64,000 nucleotides of DNA from Agathobaculum sp. Marseille-P7918 (lineage in GTDB: Bacteria > Bacillota > Clostridia > Oscillospirales > Butyricicoccaceae), in contig NZ_UYYD01000010.1 of assembly GCF_900625105.1 (NCBI RefSeq), positions 23,382 through 87,381 of the forward strand, given 5' to 3'. The notes below the pieces were generated by a model. The model was not told the DNA's origin and did no database searches. It saw only the letters and a program-made list of their open reading frames with translations. The position numbers were made by a program, and so were the translations under genes. Shown in pieces: positions 7,530-15,610 of this stretch; within the stretch, counting starts at the first letter, position 1; each line of letters opens with the position of its first letter.

Positions 7530-8861
7530 TTACGGCTCGAGGCGGTTCATGTCACGCGGGAACATGGACGCTTCACGCACATTGTTCAGACCGAGCAGCT
7601 GCATGGTCAGGCGCTCCAGGCCGATGCCCAGACCGCCGTGCGGCGGCATGCCGTACTTGTGCAGCATGGTGAAGGACTCAAACAGCTCGACGTTCATCTT
7701 GCGCGCTTCCAGCTTGGCGATCTGCTGCTGATAGTCGTGGATACGCTGGCCGCCGGTCGTGATTTCCAGACCGCGGAACAGCAGGTCAAACGACAGCGCG
7801 AGCTTGGGATCTTCCGGATCGTCCATCGCGTAGAACGGGCGCTTAGCAGACGGGAAGTGGGTGACGAACACGAAATCACTGCCGTGCTCTTCCTTGGCCC
7901 ACTGGCAGAGCAGCACTTCCTCATCCGGGTTGAGGTCGTAGCGGTTCTTGGACTTGTGGCCGTATTTCTCTTCCATGATCTGCTTGGCTTCGTGGAAGCG
8001 GATGGTCGGGATCTCGGTGATCTCCGGCACATCGGTTTTCAGCATCTCAAGTTCTTCCGGGCAGTGCTCCTTGACGTACGCCATCACATACTTGAGCATG
8101 CCGGTCTCCATTGCCATAACGTCGTACATCGAGTCGATATACGCCATCTCGAAGTCCAGGCCGATATATTCGTTTAAGTGGCGCGAGGTGTTGTGGCGCT
8201 CGGCGCGGTATACGCTGCCGATCTCAAACACGCGGCCGAACGCGCCGGCCAGATACTGCTTGTGGAACTGCGGGGACTGCGCCAGATAGGCCGGCTGGCC
8301 GAAGTAATCCAGCTTGAACAGGTTTGCGCCGCCTTCCGCGCCCGCAACCACGATCTTGGGGGTGTGGATGTGGGTGAAGCCCTGCGACTGCATATACTGT
8401 GCAAAGCCGTCCGCGATCGCGCCCTGCACGCGGAATACCGCCTGCTTGCGCGGATGGCGCAGCGTGATCGGACGCAGCGGCAGGTCAACGTCGAGCGACA
8501 GGCCCATATACTTCTTGCCCAGCGGCACCGGTAGCTGGTCGTACGGACGGGCAAGCACCTGGATCGCGCTGAGCACGACCTCCACGCCGTGTTCGGCGCG
8601 CGGCTCTTCGCGCACCGTGCCGGTCACTTCGAGCACCAGCGCATCCTTGATTTCGCTGCGCTTGATGCCGCCGATCTCATCGCCCTGGAAGGTGCACTGG
8701 ATCAGGCCGCGCTCGACGCGCATGATGACGAACGCAAAGTCCGACATGTCGCGCACGCGGTGTACCGTGCCGCGGAACGTAACTTCGCCGCCGACTGCAT
8801 CGCAGACGCGCTTGACCGTATCGACGTACTGGCCCGCTTCGTGAATCATTTCCATAATCAT
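7530..8861 (-). CDS. aspS: Archaeal-type aspartyl-tRNA synthetase (probably non-discriminating)
   Basis: A 443-residue class II synthetase that charges tRNA(Asp), and in non-discriminating forms also tRNA(Asn), with aspartate. The N-terminal OB-fold anticodon domain (about 1-110) and the short length without the bacterial GAD insertion identify the archaeal/AspS2 type. Catalytic motifs seen: QSPQFHKQYL, motif 2 RVFEIGSVYRAERHNTSRHLNE and motif 3 GGLGIGLERLTMQLLGL. GGANLF is characteristic of this subtype. If asparagine is made by tRNA-dependent amidation, a gatCAB set should exist elsewhere. The ATG at 8861 has GAGAGG upstream. It stands alone with its own terminator. Confidence 0.93.
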   Translation of the reverse strand: MIMEMIHEAGQYVDTVKRVCDAVGGEVTFRGTVHRVRDMSDFAFVIMRVERGLIQCTFQGDEIGGIKRSEIKDALVLEVTGTVREEPRAEHGVEVVLSAIQVLARPYDQLPVPLGKKYMGLSLDVDLPLRPITLRHPRKQAVFRVQGAIADGFAQYMQSQGFTHIHTPKIVVAGAEGGANLFKLDYFGQPAYLAQSPQFHKQYLAGAFGRVFEIGSVYRAERHNTSRHLNEYIGLDFEMAYIDSMYDVMAMETGMLKYVMAYVKEHCPEELEMLKTDVPEITEIPTIRFHEAKQIMEEKYGHKSKNRYDLNPDEEVLLCQWAKEEHGSDFVFVTHFPSAKRPFYAMDDPEDPKLALSFDLLFRGLEITTGGQRIHDYQQQIAKLEARKMNVELFESFTMLHKYGMPPHGGLGIGLERLTMQLLGLNNVREASMFPRDMNRLEP

Positions 8862-8973
8862 TAACGCCTCTCTATTTCAGCATTTTCATACAGGGTCATA
8901 TTATACCATTGATTTGCGGGATAGACAAGATTTTTGAGAGAAAAAGGTGGGAATTTCAACGGAAAAATTGGAT

Positions 8974-10419
8974 TTACCGCTTGAGCTTGCGCAGGACGGC
9001 TTGCATTTCCGCGCGTCCTTCGCCGCTGGCGACGATGCAGACTGCATAGACCACCGCGCCCGCAGGCACGGCGCACACCAGCCGCAGCAGGTTGCTCACC
9101 GGCAGCATCGTGCAGGCAAAGGCCGCCGCGCCGCACAGCAGGGCGGAAACCACGATGCGAATGATGTTTTTGGCGGGAACGCGGAACAAAAAGCGGCGGC
9201 GCACCCGCGCGCAAGTGATGAAAAAGTAGGATGCGAAGGCGACGATCGAACCGATGGCGCCGCCCGTGAAGCCGACGGCCTGCAGCAGCAGGACGCTGGA
9301 GATCACCTTGATGACCGCTGCCGCCGCGCTGTTCTGCAGCACGGAAACCGTGGACTGCTCGAGCTCGTACGCCTTGTTGGCGTATTCGGTCAATCCCATG
9401 AACAGCATGGCCAGCGCGGTATACGCGATGACCGGCGCGCCCGCGTCATACCCTTTGGCGAACAGCACGCGCGACATCGGCAGCGCGACCGCCGTCAGTC
9501 CGGTCACGGCCGGCACGGCGATCAGCAGGTACAGCCGCACGCCCTGATCGAGCAGGGGCTTGGCCGTTTCGCGGCCGCCCTCACGCCACGCGCGCAGCAC
9601 CGCGGGATAGACGCCGCGCATGATGCCGACCGAGATCATGGTGAACAGGCCGGACGCGATCGAGTTGTTGGAGGAATAGATGCCGTAAACATCCATATCG
9701 AAAAAGCCGACCACCAGATATTTGTCGATCTGGTTGAGCAGCGTGACCGAGATGGAAACGCCCATCAGCGGCACGCCGAAACGTAGGAATTTGTTCAGCA
9801 GATCGCGCGAGAACCAGCGCAGCCGCGCGATCGACGGCAGACCAAGCGCGAGCACCGCACCGATCCCGGCCACGCCGTCCGCCACGGTGTTGGCACAGAT
9901 GGCGGGGAAGGGGGACGCAGGGTTGCGCATGCCGAACACCAGCGCGTAGGCGACCAGCAGCTTGAGGCCGGCCGAGGTCAGGCTCAGCGAAATCGAGGCC
10001 CGCATCCGGCCGAGCTGGATGAGTGCGGCGTTGAGGATCTGGAAGATCGTGTAGCTGAAAAACATGGTCATGAATCCCAGATACAGCGGATCGCACAGCA
10101 GGATGGCCGCGCCGCAGCAGAATACTGCGACGGCCGCACAGATGATCAGGTAGATGGTCGAGACCGTGGAAAACAGGCCGCGGCCCTGATCCTTGCCGAA
10201 TTCCTCTCCGACATAGCGGGTGGCGGCGTTTGCCATCCATCCGGCCAGAATCAGATAGGCGATCTGCACGTTGAAATTGATGAAGTTGAACGTGCCGACC
10301 GTGGATTCGTAAAACAGGTGGGTATACAGGGAGGTACACGCGATTACCAGCAGGCCTTCAATGACCTTCGCGGGCAGAAACAGCATCGCGTCGCGTGTCA
10401 TGGTGTTTTTTGAGGACAA
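8974..10419 (-). CDS. MOP-superfamily polysaccharide flippase (Wzx/MurJ-like)
   Basis: A 481-residue integral membrane protein with about 12-14 hydrophobic helices, beginning with AMLFLPAKVIEGLLVIACTS, and typical of the polysaccharide_synt family that flips lipid-linked glycans. The track-length N-terminus (MLYYIYL) overlaps a promoter, so the start is placed at TTG 10419, preceded by GAGGG at seven bases and giving the natural N-terminus LSSKNTMTRDAML. It is divergent from the glycosyltransferase-CsaB fusion, so the three genes probably form one surface glycan locus. The exact glycan is unknown. Confidence 0.85.
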   Translation of the reverse strand: MSSKNTMTRDAMLFLPAKVIEGLLVIACTSLYTHLFYESTVGTFNFINFNVQIAYLILAGWMANAATRYVGEEFGKDQGRGLFSTVSTIYLIICAAVAVFCCGAAILLCDPLYLGFMTMFFSYTIFQILNAALIQLGRMRASISLSLTSAGLKLLVAYALVFGMRNPASPFPAICANTVADGVAGIGAVLALGLPSIARLRWFSRDLLNKFLRFGVPLMGVSISVTLLNQIDKYLVVGFFDMDVYGIYSSNNSIASGLFTMISVGIMRGVYPAVLRAWREGGRETAKPLLDQGVRLYLLIAVPAVTGLTAVALPMSRVLFAKGYDAGAPVIAYTALAMLFMGLTEYANKAYELEQSTVSVLQNSAAAAVIKVISSVLLLQAVGFTGGAIGSIVAFASYFFITCARVRRRFLFRVPAKNIIRIVVSALLCGAAAFACTMLPVSNLLRLVCAVPAGAVVYAVCIVASGEGRAEMQAVLRKLKR

Positions 10420-10451
10420 AGGGAAACCCTCGCTTTCGGTCAGATAGATAT

Positions 10452-10480
10452 AGTATAGCATGGTTTGGGGGCAAAAACAA
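10452..10480 (-). promoter_or_regulatory. Promoter of the flippase gene
   Basis: On the minus strand: -35 TTGTTT (10480-10475), 17-base spacer, -10 TATACT (10457-10452). It lies about 35 bases before the proposed TTG start at 10419 and rules out longer starts for that gene. Confidence 0.7.
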
Positions 10481-10511
10481 ATAACGGTTTGTAAACACCG
10501 CGACTTGTGTT

Positions 10512-10540
10512 TTGCATTTGCGTTCTTTTCGTGCTATACT
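10512..10540 (+). promoter_or_regulatory. Promoter of the glycosyltransferase/CsaB genes
   Basis: -35 TTGCAT (10512-10517), 17-base spacer, -10 TATACT (10535-10540). It is divergent from and only 31 bases from the flippase promoter, suggesting joint control of the two transcription units. Confidence 0.75.
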
Positions 10541-10580
10541 GTCTGTATCTGTGAGAAAATGTCCTTTGGAGGAATCTGTT

Positions 10581-12830
10581 TTGCGAGTGATGCATGTGAT
10601 GGGCGGCGGCGACGTGGGCGGCGCCAAGACCCAAATTATGAATACCGTCACCGGGCTTGCCAGACGCAATGATGTGATGCTGATTTCCTTCCGCGCCGGC
10701 CCGTTCGCGGACGAGGCGCGTGAGCGCGGCATCGATGTGCGCGTGATCGAGCGGCACAACCCGTTCCGTGCGGCGCGGGCGATGCGCGATCTGGTGGACC
10801 AGTTCCGGCCGGACATCATCCACTGCCACGGCGGCCGCGCCAATCTGATGGGCGCGATGGTGCGCCGCACGCGCCGCGTGCCGGTCGTGACGACCGTCCA
10901 CTCGGATTATAAGCTGGACTACCTCGGCAACCCGCTCAAGCAGCATACGTTCGGCGCGGCCAATGCAGTGGCGCTGCGCTTTCTGGATTTTTATCAGCCG
11001 GTGGCCGACCGCATGGCGCGCACCCTGATCGAGCGCGGCTTTGATCCCGAGCGCATCGTTAAGATCTATAACGGCATGGAGTTCCGGCGGCCGGAGGGCG
11101 AATTTGACCGCGCCCAGTATCTCAAAGAAAACTACGGCGCGGAGATCGAGGAAGGGGACGTGCTGTGCGGCATTGCCGCGCGTCTGACCGCGGTCAAGGA
11201 CATTGCGACGACCGTGCGCGCCTTTGCCGCAGCCTTGCAAAGCGCGCCGCAGCTGCGTCTGTTCATCGCAGGCGAGGGCGAGGATGAGGACATGCTCCGC
11301 AAGCTCGCCGACCAGCTCGGCGTTTCCGAGCGTGTGACGTTCTGCGGCTGGGTCTCGCCTGTGGAGCCGTTTTTCCGCGCGATGGATATTAACGTCCTGT
11401 CCTCGGTGTCCGAAACCTTCCCGTATTCCATTCTGGAGGGCGTCTGCGCGGGGTGCGCGACCATTTGCTCGGACGTCGGCGGCATGCCCGAGCTGATCGA
11501 CACGGGTGAAAATGGTTATATTTTCCCGGTCGGGGACGACAAAAAGCTGAGCGAATATATGACGCGGCTGGCAAACGACGCTGCGCTGCGCGAGACCTTT
11601 GCGCAGGCGCTGTATGAAAAGGCGTCGAGCAATTTTTCCAAAGACAAAATGTGCGAGCGGCAGGAGGCTAACTACCGGCATCTGCTCGCGCGCTTCCACC
11701 GCCCCAAGGACGAGCGCGAGAGCATCGTCATCTGCGGCGCGTATGGCCGCGGCAACGCGGGCGACGACGCGATTCTGGAGGCCATCGTGCAGGAGATGCG
11801 CGCGCTCGACCCCGAGCGCACGATCTGTGTCATGTCCCGCCGGCCCAAGGAGACAAAGCTCACTTACCGCACGGGCGCGGTGTATACCTTCAATATCTTT
11901 TCCGTTCTGCGGCGCTTCCGCCGCGCGGCACTCTATATCAACGGCGGCGGCACACTCATGCAGGACGTGACCTCGACCCGTTCGATCTGGTATTACTGCT
12001 ACACGCTGCGCGCGGCGAAAAAGCGCGGCTGCAAGGTCATGATGTACGGCTGCGGCATCGGCCCGATCAACCGGGCGGGCAACCGAAAGATGGCGGCCAA
12101 AACCATCGATGGATCGGTTGACCGCATCACGCTGCGCGACGAAAACTCCCGGCAGGAGCTGGCGCGCATGGGCGTGACCCGGCCGGATATCCGCGTGTCC
12201 GCCGATCCGACCATCATCCTCGACCCCGCGCCGCGCGAGATCGTCAACCTTGCGCTCGAACAGAGCGGCATCGACCCGGAGGGCAAGTATATCGGTTTCG
12301 GCCTGCGCAACTGGAAGGGGCTGGACGCGGCGCTGCCCGCGATCGCGGCGGCGGCGGATTATGCCTATGAAAAGCACGGCCTGACGCCGGTGTTTGTGCC
12401 GATCGAGTTCCCGAGCGACCTGACGCCTGCCGAGCGGGTGGGCGCGCTGCTGCATTGCCCGTGGTACGCGGTGCGCACGCGGCAGCCGATCGAGGTGACC
12501 ATCGGCATCCTCGCGCGCATGCAGACCGTGGTCGGCATCCGCCTGCATTCGCTGATGTTCTCGGCGGGGCAGGGTGTGCCGGTCGTCGGCATGAGCTATG
12601 ATATCAAGGTGGACAGCTTCCTTAAGTATATCGGCAGCAGCACCTGCTTGCAGCTGCGCGAGGTGCGGGCGGATGAGCTGTGCCACCTGATCGATAAATG
12701 CCTGTCCGGTGCGCTGGACGAGGAAGTGCGGCGCAACGCCAAGCTGCTGCGCGAGCGCGAGCACGAAAATGTGCGCGGCGCCGCGACACTGCTTGGCATT
12801 CAAAACGAAAAGGAGGAGGCAGCACAATGA
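10581..12830 (+). CDS. csaB: Fusion of a GT4 glycosyltransferase and a CsaB-type polysaccharide pyruvyl transferase
   Basis: A 749-residue two-domain protein. Residues 1-375 form a GT-B glycosyltransferase of family GT4: MHVMGGGDVGGAKTQIMNT at the start, IHCHGGRANLMG, and the donor-site segment SSVSETFPYSILEGVCAG near 280. Residues 385-749 are a CsaB-like domain: GAYGRGNAGDDAILEAI, LYINGGGTLMQDVTS, MMYGCGIGPI and GIRLHSLMFSAGQGVPVVG. CsaB transfers pyruvate to wall polysaccharide, creating the ligand of SLH domains. The start is TTG 10581, seven bases after GGAGGA at 10568-10573; the upstream extension begins inside the promoter. CsaB is normally a separate protein of about 350-380 residues, so the fusion is unusual. 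The stop overlaps the next start. Confidence 0.9.
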   Translation: MRVMHVMGGGDVGGAKTQIMNTVTGLARRNDVMLISFRAGPFADEARERGIDVRVIERHNPFRAARAMRDLVDQFRPDIIHCHGGRANLMGAMVRRTRRVPVVTTVHSDYKLDYLGNPLKQHTFGAANAVALRFLDFYQPVADRMARTLIERGFDPERIVKIYNGMEFRRPEGEFDRAQYLKENYGAEIEEGDVLCGIAARLTAVKDIATTVRAFAAALQSAPQLRLFIAGEGEDEDMLRKLADQLGVSERVTFCGWVSPVEPFFRAMDINVLSSVSETFPYSILEGVCAGCATICSDVGGMPELIDTGENGYIFPVGDDKKLSEYMTRLANDAALRETFAQALYEKASSNFSKDKMCERQEANYRHLLARFHRPKDERESIVICGAYGRGNAGDDAILEAIVQEMRALDPERTICVMSRRPKETKLTYRTGAVYTFNIFSVLRRFRRAALYINGGGTLMQDVTSTRSIWYYCYTLRAAKKRGCKVMMYGCGIGPINRAGNRKMAAKTIDGSVDRITLRDENSRQELARMGVTRPDIRVSADPTIILDPAPREIVNLALEQSGIDPEGKYIGFGLRNWKGLDAALPAIAAAADYAYEKHGLTPVFVPIEFPSDLTPAERVGALLHCPWYAVRTRQPIEVTIGILARMQTVVGIRLHSLMFSAGQGVPVVGMSYDIKVDSFLKYIGSSTCLQLREVRADELCHLIDKCLSGALDEEVRRNAKLLREREHENVRGAATLLGIQNEKEEAAQ

Positions 12831-14005
12831 AAAACCATGTCGTTTGCCTTTCAACCACCAACTATCACCCGCTGCCCACGCGCAAACAGAACGTGATGAG
12901 CCGTCTGCGGAACAGCGAGGTGCTGTATTTTGACCCGCCGGTGTCGCTGATCGCACCGCTCAAGGACAAAAAAGCGTCCGCCTATCTCAAGAAATACAAG
13001 CAGCCGGGCGAAAAGGTCGAGGGACACGAAAACATCACGGTGTACGCGCTGCCGCCCGTTCTGCCGTTCTTCAACAAGTTCCGTTGGGTTAACAAGATCA
13101 ACCAGAAGCGGCAGGCTGCCTTTGTGCGGCAGAAGATGCGCGAGCATGGCTTCGGGGACGAGACCGTGCTGTGGTGCTACTCGCCGTCCTCGTGCGACAT
13201 TGTGGAGCACATTCCGCATCGCGCGTTGGTGTATGACTGCGTGGACCGCCATTCGGCCTATAAGGGTCACATCAACCCGGCGGTCGTCGATCAGATGGAG
13301 CGCGACCTAGCAAAGCCCGCCGATCAGGTGTTTGCGACCGCGGTCGGTCTGGCCGAAACGCTCGAAAAAATCAACCCGACGACCAAAATGATCCCGAACG
13401 GCGCAGCGTACGAGATCTTCTCGCGCGTGCAGACGGAAAAGGACACGCTGTCCTGCCCGGAGGATATGAAGAATCTGAAACATCCGGTGTTCGGCTTTGT
13501 CGGCATGCTGCAGGAGTGTATCGACTACGCGCTGATCGAAAAGCTGGCGAAAGAACGGCCGGACGCGACAATCTTCCTCATTGGCCGTACGCTGCCGGGC
13601 GTCGACCTGACGCATCTGCGGCAGTATCCCAACATCGTGTTCCACGGTCTGGTGCCGCAGCCCGAGCTGCCCGCGTACCTTGCGCAGATGGACGTGTGCC
13701 TGAACGTGTTCCGTGCGGGTGCTTTGAGCAAGGATGTGTCGCCGCTGAAATTCTATGAGTATCTGGCGACCGGCAAACCGGTGGTTTCCACACGCGAGCC
13801 GCTGCAGGTAGAGGATTTCAAGGACGTGGTCTACATTGCGCACAATGCGGACGAATTTCTCTCGCTGTGCGACGCTGCCGCGGCGGAAAACGATCCGGAA
13901 AAGGTGCAAAAACGCTTGGCGTACGGCGCGCAGTGCTCGTGGACCGAGCGCGTGCACCAGATGGAAGCCGTATTATATGCCAAGGGCGTTCTGCACGAAA
14001 GCTGA
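12827..14005 (+). CDS. GT4 glycosyltransferase, TuaH-like
   Basis: A 392-residue GT-B fold glycosyltransferase with an N-terminal acceptor domain (about 1-190, including LVYDCVDRHSAYKGH, similar to TuaH-type transferases) and a C-terminal donor domain (FGFVGMLQECIDYALIEKLA near 222, IFLIGRTLPGVD, LNVFRAGALSKDVSPLKFYEYLATGKPVVST near 305-335). No signal peptide or membrane helix. Its ATG overlaps the stop of the fusion gene by 4 bases, so it belongs to the same operon. It probably adds a sugar to the same wall polysaccharide; the sugar is unknown. Confidence 0.86.
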   Translation: MKNHVVCLSTTNYHPLPTRKQNVMSRLRNSEVLYFDPPVSLIAPLKDKKASAYLKKYKQPGEKVEGHENITVYALPPVLPFFNKFRWVNKINQKRQAAFVRQKMREHGFGDETVLWCYSPSSCDIVEHIPHRALVYDCVDRHSAYKGHINPAVVDQMERDLAKPADQVFATAVGLAETLEKINPTTKMIPNGAAYEIFSRVQTEKDTLSCPEDMKNLKHPVFGFVGMLQECIDYALIEKLAKERPDATIFLIGRTLPGVDLTHLRQYPNIVFHGLVPQPELPAYLAQMDVCLNVFRAGALSKDVSPLKFYEYLATGKPVVSTREPLQVEDFKDVVYIAHNADEFLSLCDAAAAENDPEKVQKRLAYGAQCSWTERVHQMEAVLYAKGVLHES

Positions 14006-14064
14006 CGCGCGCGGCGGATATCTTTGGGCATTCGTACAAAACACGAAAAAACCATGTAAAATGC

Positions 14065-14093
14065 TTGCAATGCACGGCTGCATTCGATAAAAT
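14065..14093 (+). promoter_or_regulatory. Promoter of the purine operon with an operator-like palindrome
   Basis: -35 TTGCAA (14065-14070), 17-base spacer, -10 TAAAAT (14088-14093). The spacer holds an inverted repeat AATGCA-CGGC-TGCATT (14069-14084). The perfect palindrome AATGCCCGGGCATT (14173-14186) downstream shares the AATGC/GCATT arms. Such sites could bind a purine repressor, but they do not match the Bacillus PurR box. Confidence 0.6.
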
Positions 14094-14137
14094 AATAGTG
14101 TATCTTCACCGATCATCCGAGAGAAAGAGGTGCACCC

Positions 14138-14221
14138 ATGACCGGCAGTGTTTTCTTGATCAAAACAGTGGAAATGCCCGGGCATTCGTGCATGATTTCG
14201 GGTATTGGTGCAGCACATTGA
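14138..14221 (+). CDS. Possible 27-codon leader peptide upstream of purE
   Basis: An ATG at 14138 preceded by AAAGAGG opens a frame of 27 codons (MTGSVFLIKTVEMPGHSCMI..., stop 14219-14221). It lies between the promoter and a terminator hairpin in the purE leader. The product matches no known protein. Its role as an attenuation leader is only an inference from position. Confidence 0.35.
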   Translation: MTGSVFLIKTVEMPGHSCMISGIGAAH

Positions 14222-14230
14222 GCACATATA

Positions 14231-14264
14231 GGACACGGGTATATCCGTGTCCTCATTTGTTTTT
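14231..14264 (+). terminator. Leader terminator/attenuator of the purine operon
   Basis: GGACACGG (14231-14238), GTATAT loop, CCGTGTCC (14245-14252), then TCATTTGTTTTT. It sits after the promoter and directly before the purE ribosome binding site (GAGGAGG at 14265), so termination here would silence the operon. No known purine riboswitch sequence was found upstream of it. Confidence 0.65.
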
Positions 14265-14279
14265 GAGGAGGAATCGCAG

Positions 14280-14771
14280 ATGAAAAAAGTACTGGTCATC
14301 ATGGGCTCGGACAGCGACCTGAAGGTGATGGAAAAGTGCATCGATCGCCTGAAGTCGTTTGACATCCCGACCGAAGTGCGCATTTGTTCTGCACACCGCA
14401 CGCCGGCGGTGGCGGAGCAGCTGTCTCAAAACGCGAAGGCGGACGGCTTTGGCGTCATCATCGCGGCAGCGGGCAAGGCGGCCCATTTGGGCGGCGTGCT
14501 GGCGGCCAACACGACCCTGCCGGTCATCGGCGTGCCGATGGGTACGAGCGTCATGGGCGGCATGGACAGCCTGCTCTCCATCGTGCAGATGCCCAAGGGT
14601 ATCCCGGTGGCGACCGTTGCGATCGACGGCGCGGACAACGCAGCCATTCTGGCCGCGCAGATGATCGCCCTGTCGGACGACGCGCTGGCGGACAAGCTTG
14701 CACAGTTCAAGAAGGACATGGCAGACGAAGTCATGGCAAAGGACGAAAAGGTCAAGGCACAGTTTGCATAA
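14280..14771 (+). CDS. purE: N5-CAIR mutase (class I PurE)
   Basis: A 163-residue cytoplasmic enzyme of purine synthesis. MGSDSDLKVMEK near residues 8-20, ICSAHRTP near 40 with the catalytic His, and IIAAAGKAAHLGGVLAANTTLPVIGVP are the PurE signatures. The SAHRTP region and length fit class I N5-CAIR mutase, which normally works with PurK; no purK is in this window. It is the first gene of the operon. The ATG at 14280 has GAGGAGG upstream; the longer frame starts inside the terminator. Confidence 0.96.
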   Translation: MKKVLVIMGSDSDLKVMEKCIDRLKSFDIPTEVRICSAHRTPAVAEQLSQNAKADGFGVIIAAAGKAAHLGGVLAANTTLPVIGVPMGTSVMGGMDSLLSIVQMPKGIPVATVAIDGADNAAILAAQMIALSDDALADKLAQFKKDMADEVMAKDEKVKAQFA

Positions 14772-14874
14772 AGGGTAAAGGCGCGGCGGGCGGAACCATT
14801 GCCGCACGCCGGGTACAACCCAAAACAAAATGGTTTGTTTTAAATTACACATATAAAAATGGAGGAAAATGGAC

Positions 14875-15585
14875 ATGGAAAAGAAAGAACAGCTCTACGA
14901 AGGCAAGGCTAAGAAGGTTTTTGCGACCGACGATGCAAATTATGTAATCGTGGACTACAAGGACGACGCGACCGCGTTCAACGGTGAAAAGAAGGGCACG
15001 ATCGCAGGCAAGGGCGTCATCAACAACGTGATGAGCAACCATATGTTCCAGCTGCTCGAGCAGCAGGGCGTGCCGACGCATTTTGTCGAGCAGCTTTCCG
15101 ACCGCGAGACCCTGGTCAAGAAGGTGTCCATCGTACCGCTCGAAGTCATCATCCGCAACATCTCGGCCGGTTCGTTTGCCAAGCGTTACGGCGTAAACGA
15201 AGGCATCGTGTTTGACGAGCCGACCATCGAATTCTCCTACAAAAACGACGATCTGGGCGACCCGCTCATGAACGCTTACCATGCCATCGCGCTCAAGCTC
15301 GCGACCCGCGAGGAGATCGAGCGCATCAAGGCCATGGCATTCAAGGTCAACGAAGTGATGAAGCAGTATTTCGATACGCTCAACGTCACGCTCGTGGACT
15401 TCAAGCTCGAGTTCGGCAAGACCGCGGACGGCACCATCGTGCTGGCTGACGAGATCAGCCCGGACACCTGCCGTCTGTGGGACAAGACCACGGGCGAGAA
15501 GCTGGATAAGGACCGTTTCCGTCGCGATCTGGGCGGCGTAGAAGAGGCCTACCAGGAAATCATGAAGCGCGTAATGAGCAAGTAA
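14875..15585 (+). CDS. purC: SAICAR synthetase
   Basis: A 236-residue ATP-dependent ligase joining CAIR and aspartate. Seen: [14 protein letters not shown] at the start, [27 protein letters not shown] near 88-100, and [10 protein letters not shown] and [14 protein letters not shown] near 178-205. Length matches the short bacterial PurC. GGAGG at 14861-14865 gives nine bases to the ATG at 14875 but only three to the ATG at 14869, so the former is chosen. It follows purE by about 100 bases. Confidence 0.96.
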   Translation: MEKKEQLYEGKAKKVFATDDANYVIVDYKDDATAFNGEKKGTIAGKGVINNVMSNHMFQLLEQQGVPTHFVEQLSDRETLVKKVSIVPLEVIIRNISAGSFAKRYGVNEGIVFDEPTIEFSYKNDDLGDPLMNAYHAIALKLATREEIERIKAMAFKVNEVMKQYFDTLNVTLVDFKLEFGKTADGTIVLADEISPDTCRLWDKTTGEKLDKDRFRRDLGGVEEAYQEIMKRVMSK

Positions 15586-15610
15586 TCCCATATTGAAAAA
15601 AGGCAAATCC

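Noticed and set aside
10440..12956. 838-codon open frame on the minus strand opposite the glycosyltransferase fusion
   Set aside because: It is His/Arg/Ala-rich, typical of a shadow frame in GC-rich coding DNA, and the plus-strand gene has clear domains.
14173..14186. Known Bacillus-type PurR box
   Set aside because: The palindrome AATGCCCGGGCATT does not match the CGAAC-containing PurR box consensus, so it is only listed as a possible operator.
14094..14264. Purine riboswitch upstream of purE
   Set aside because: No conserved purine riboswitch core was found around the hairpin; only a promoter, palindromes, a short ORF and a terminator are visible.
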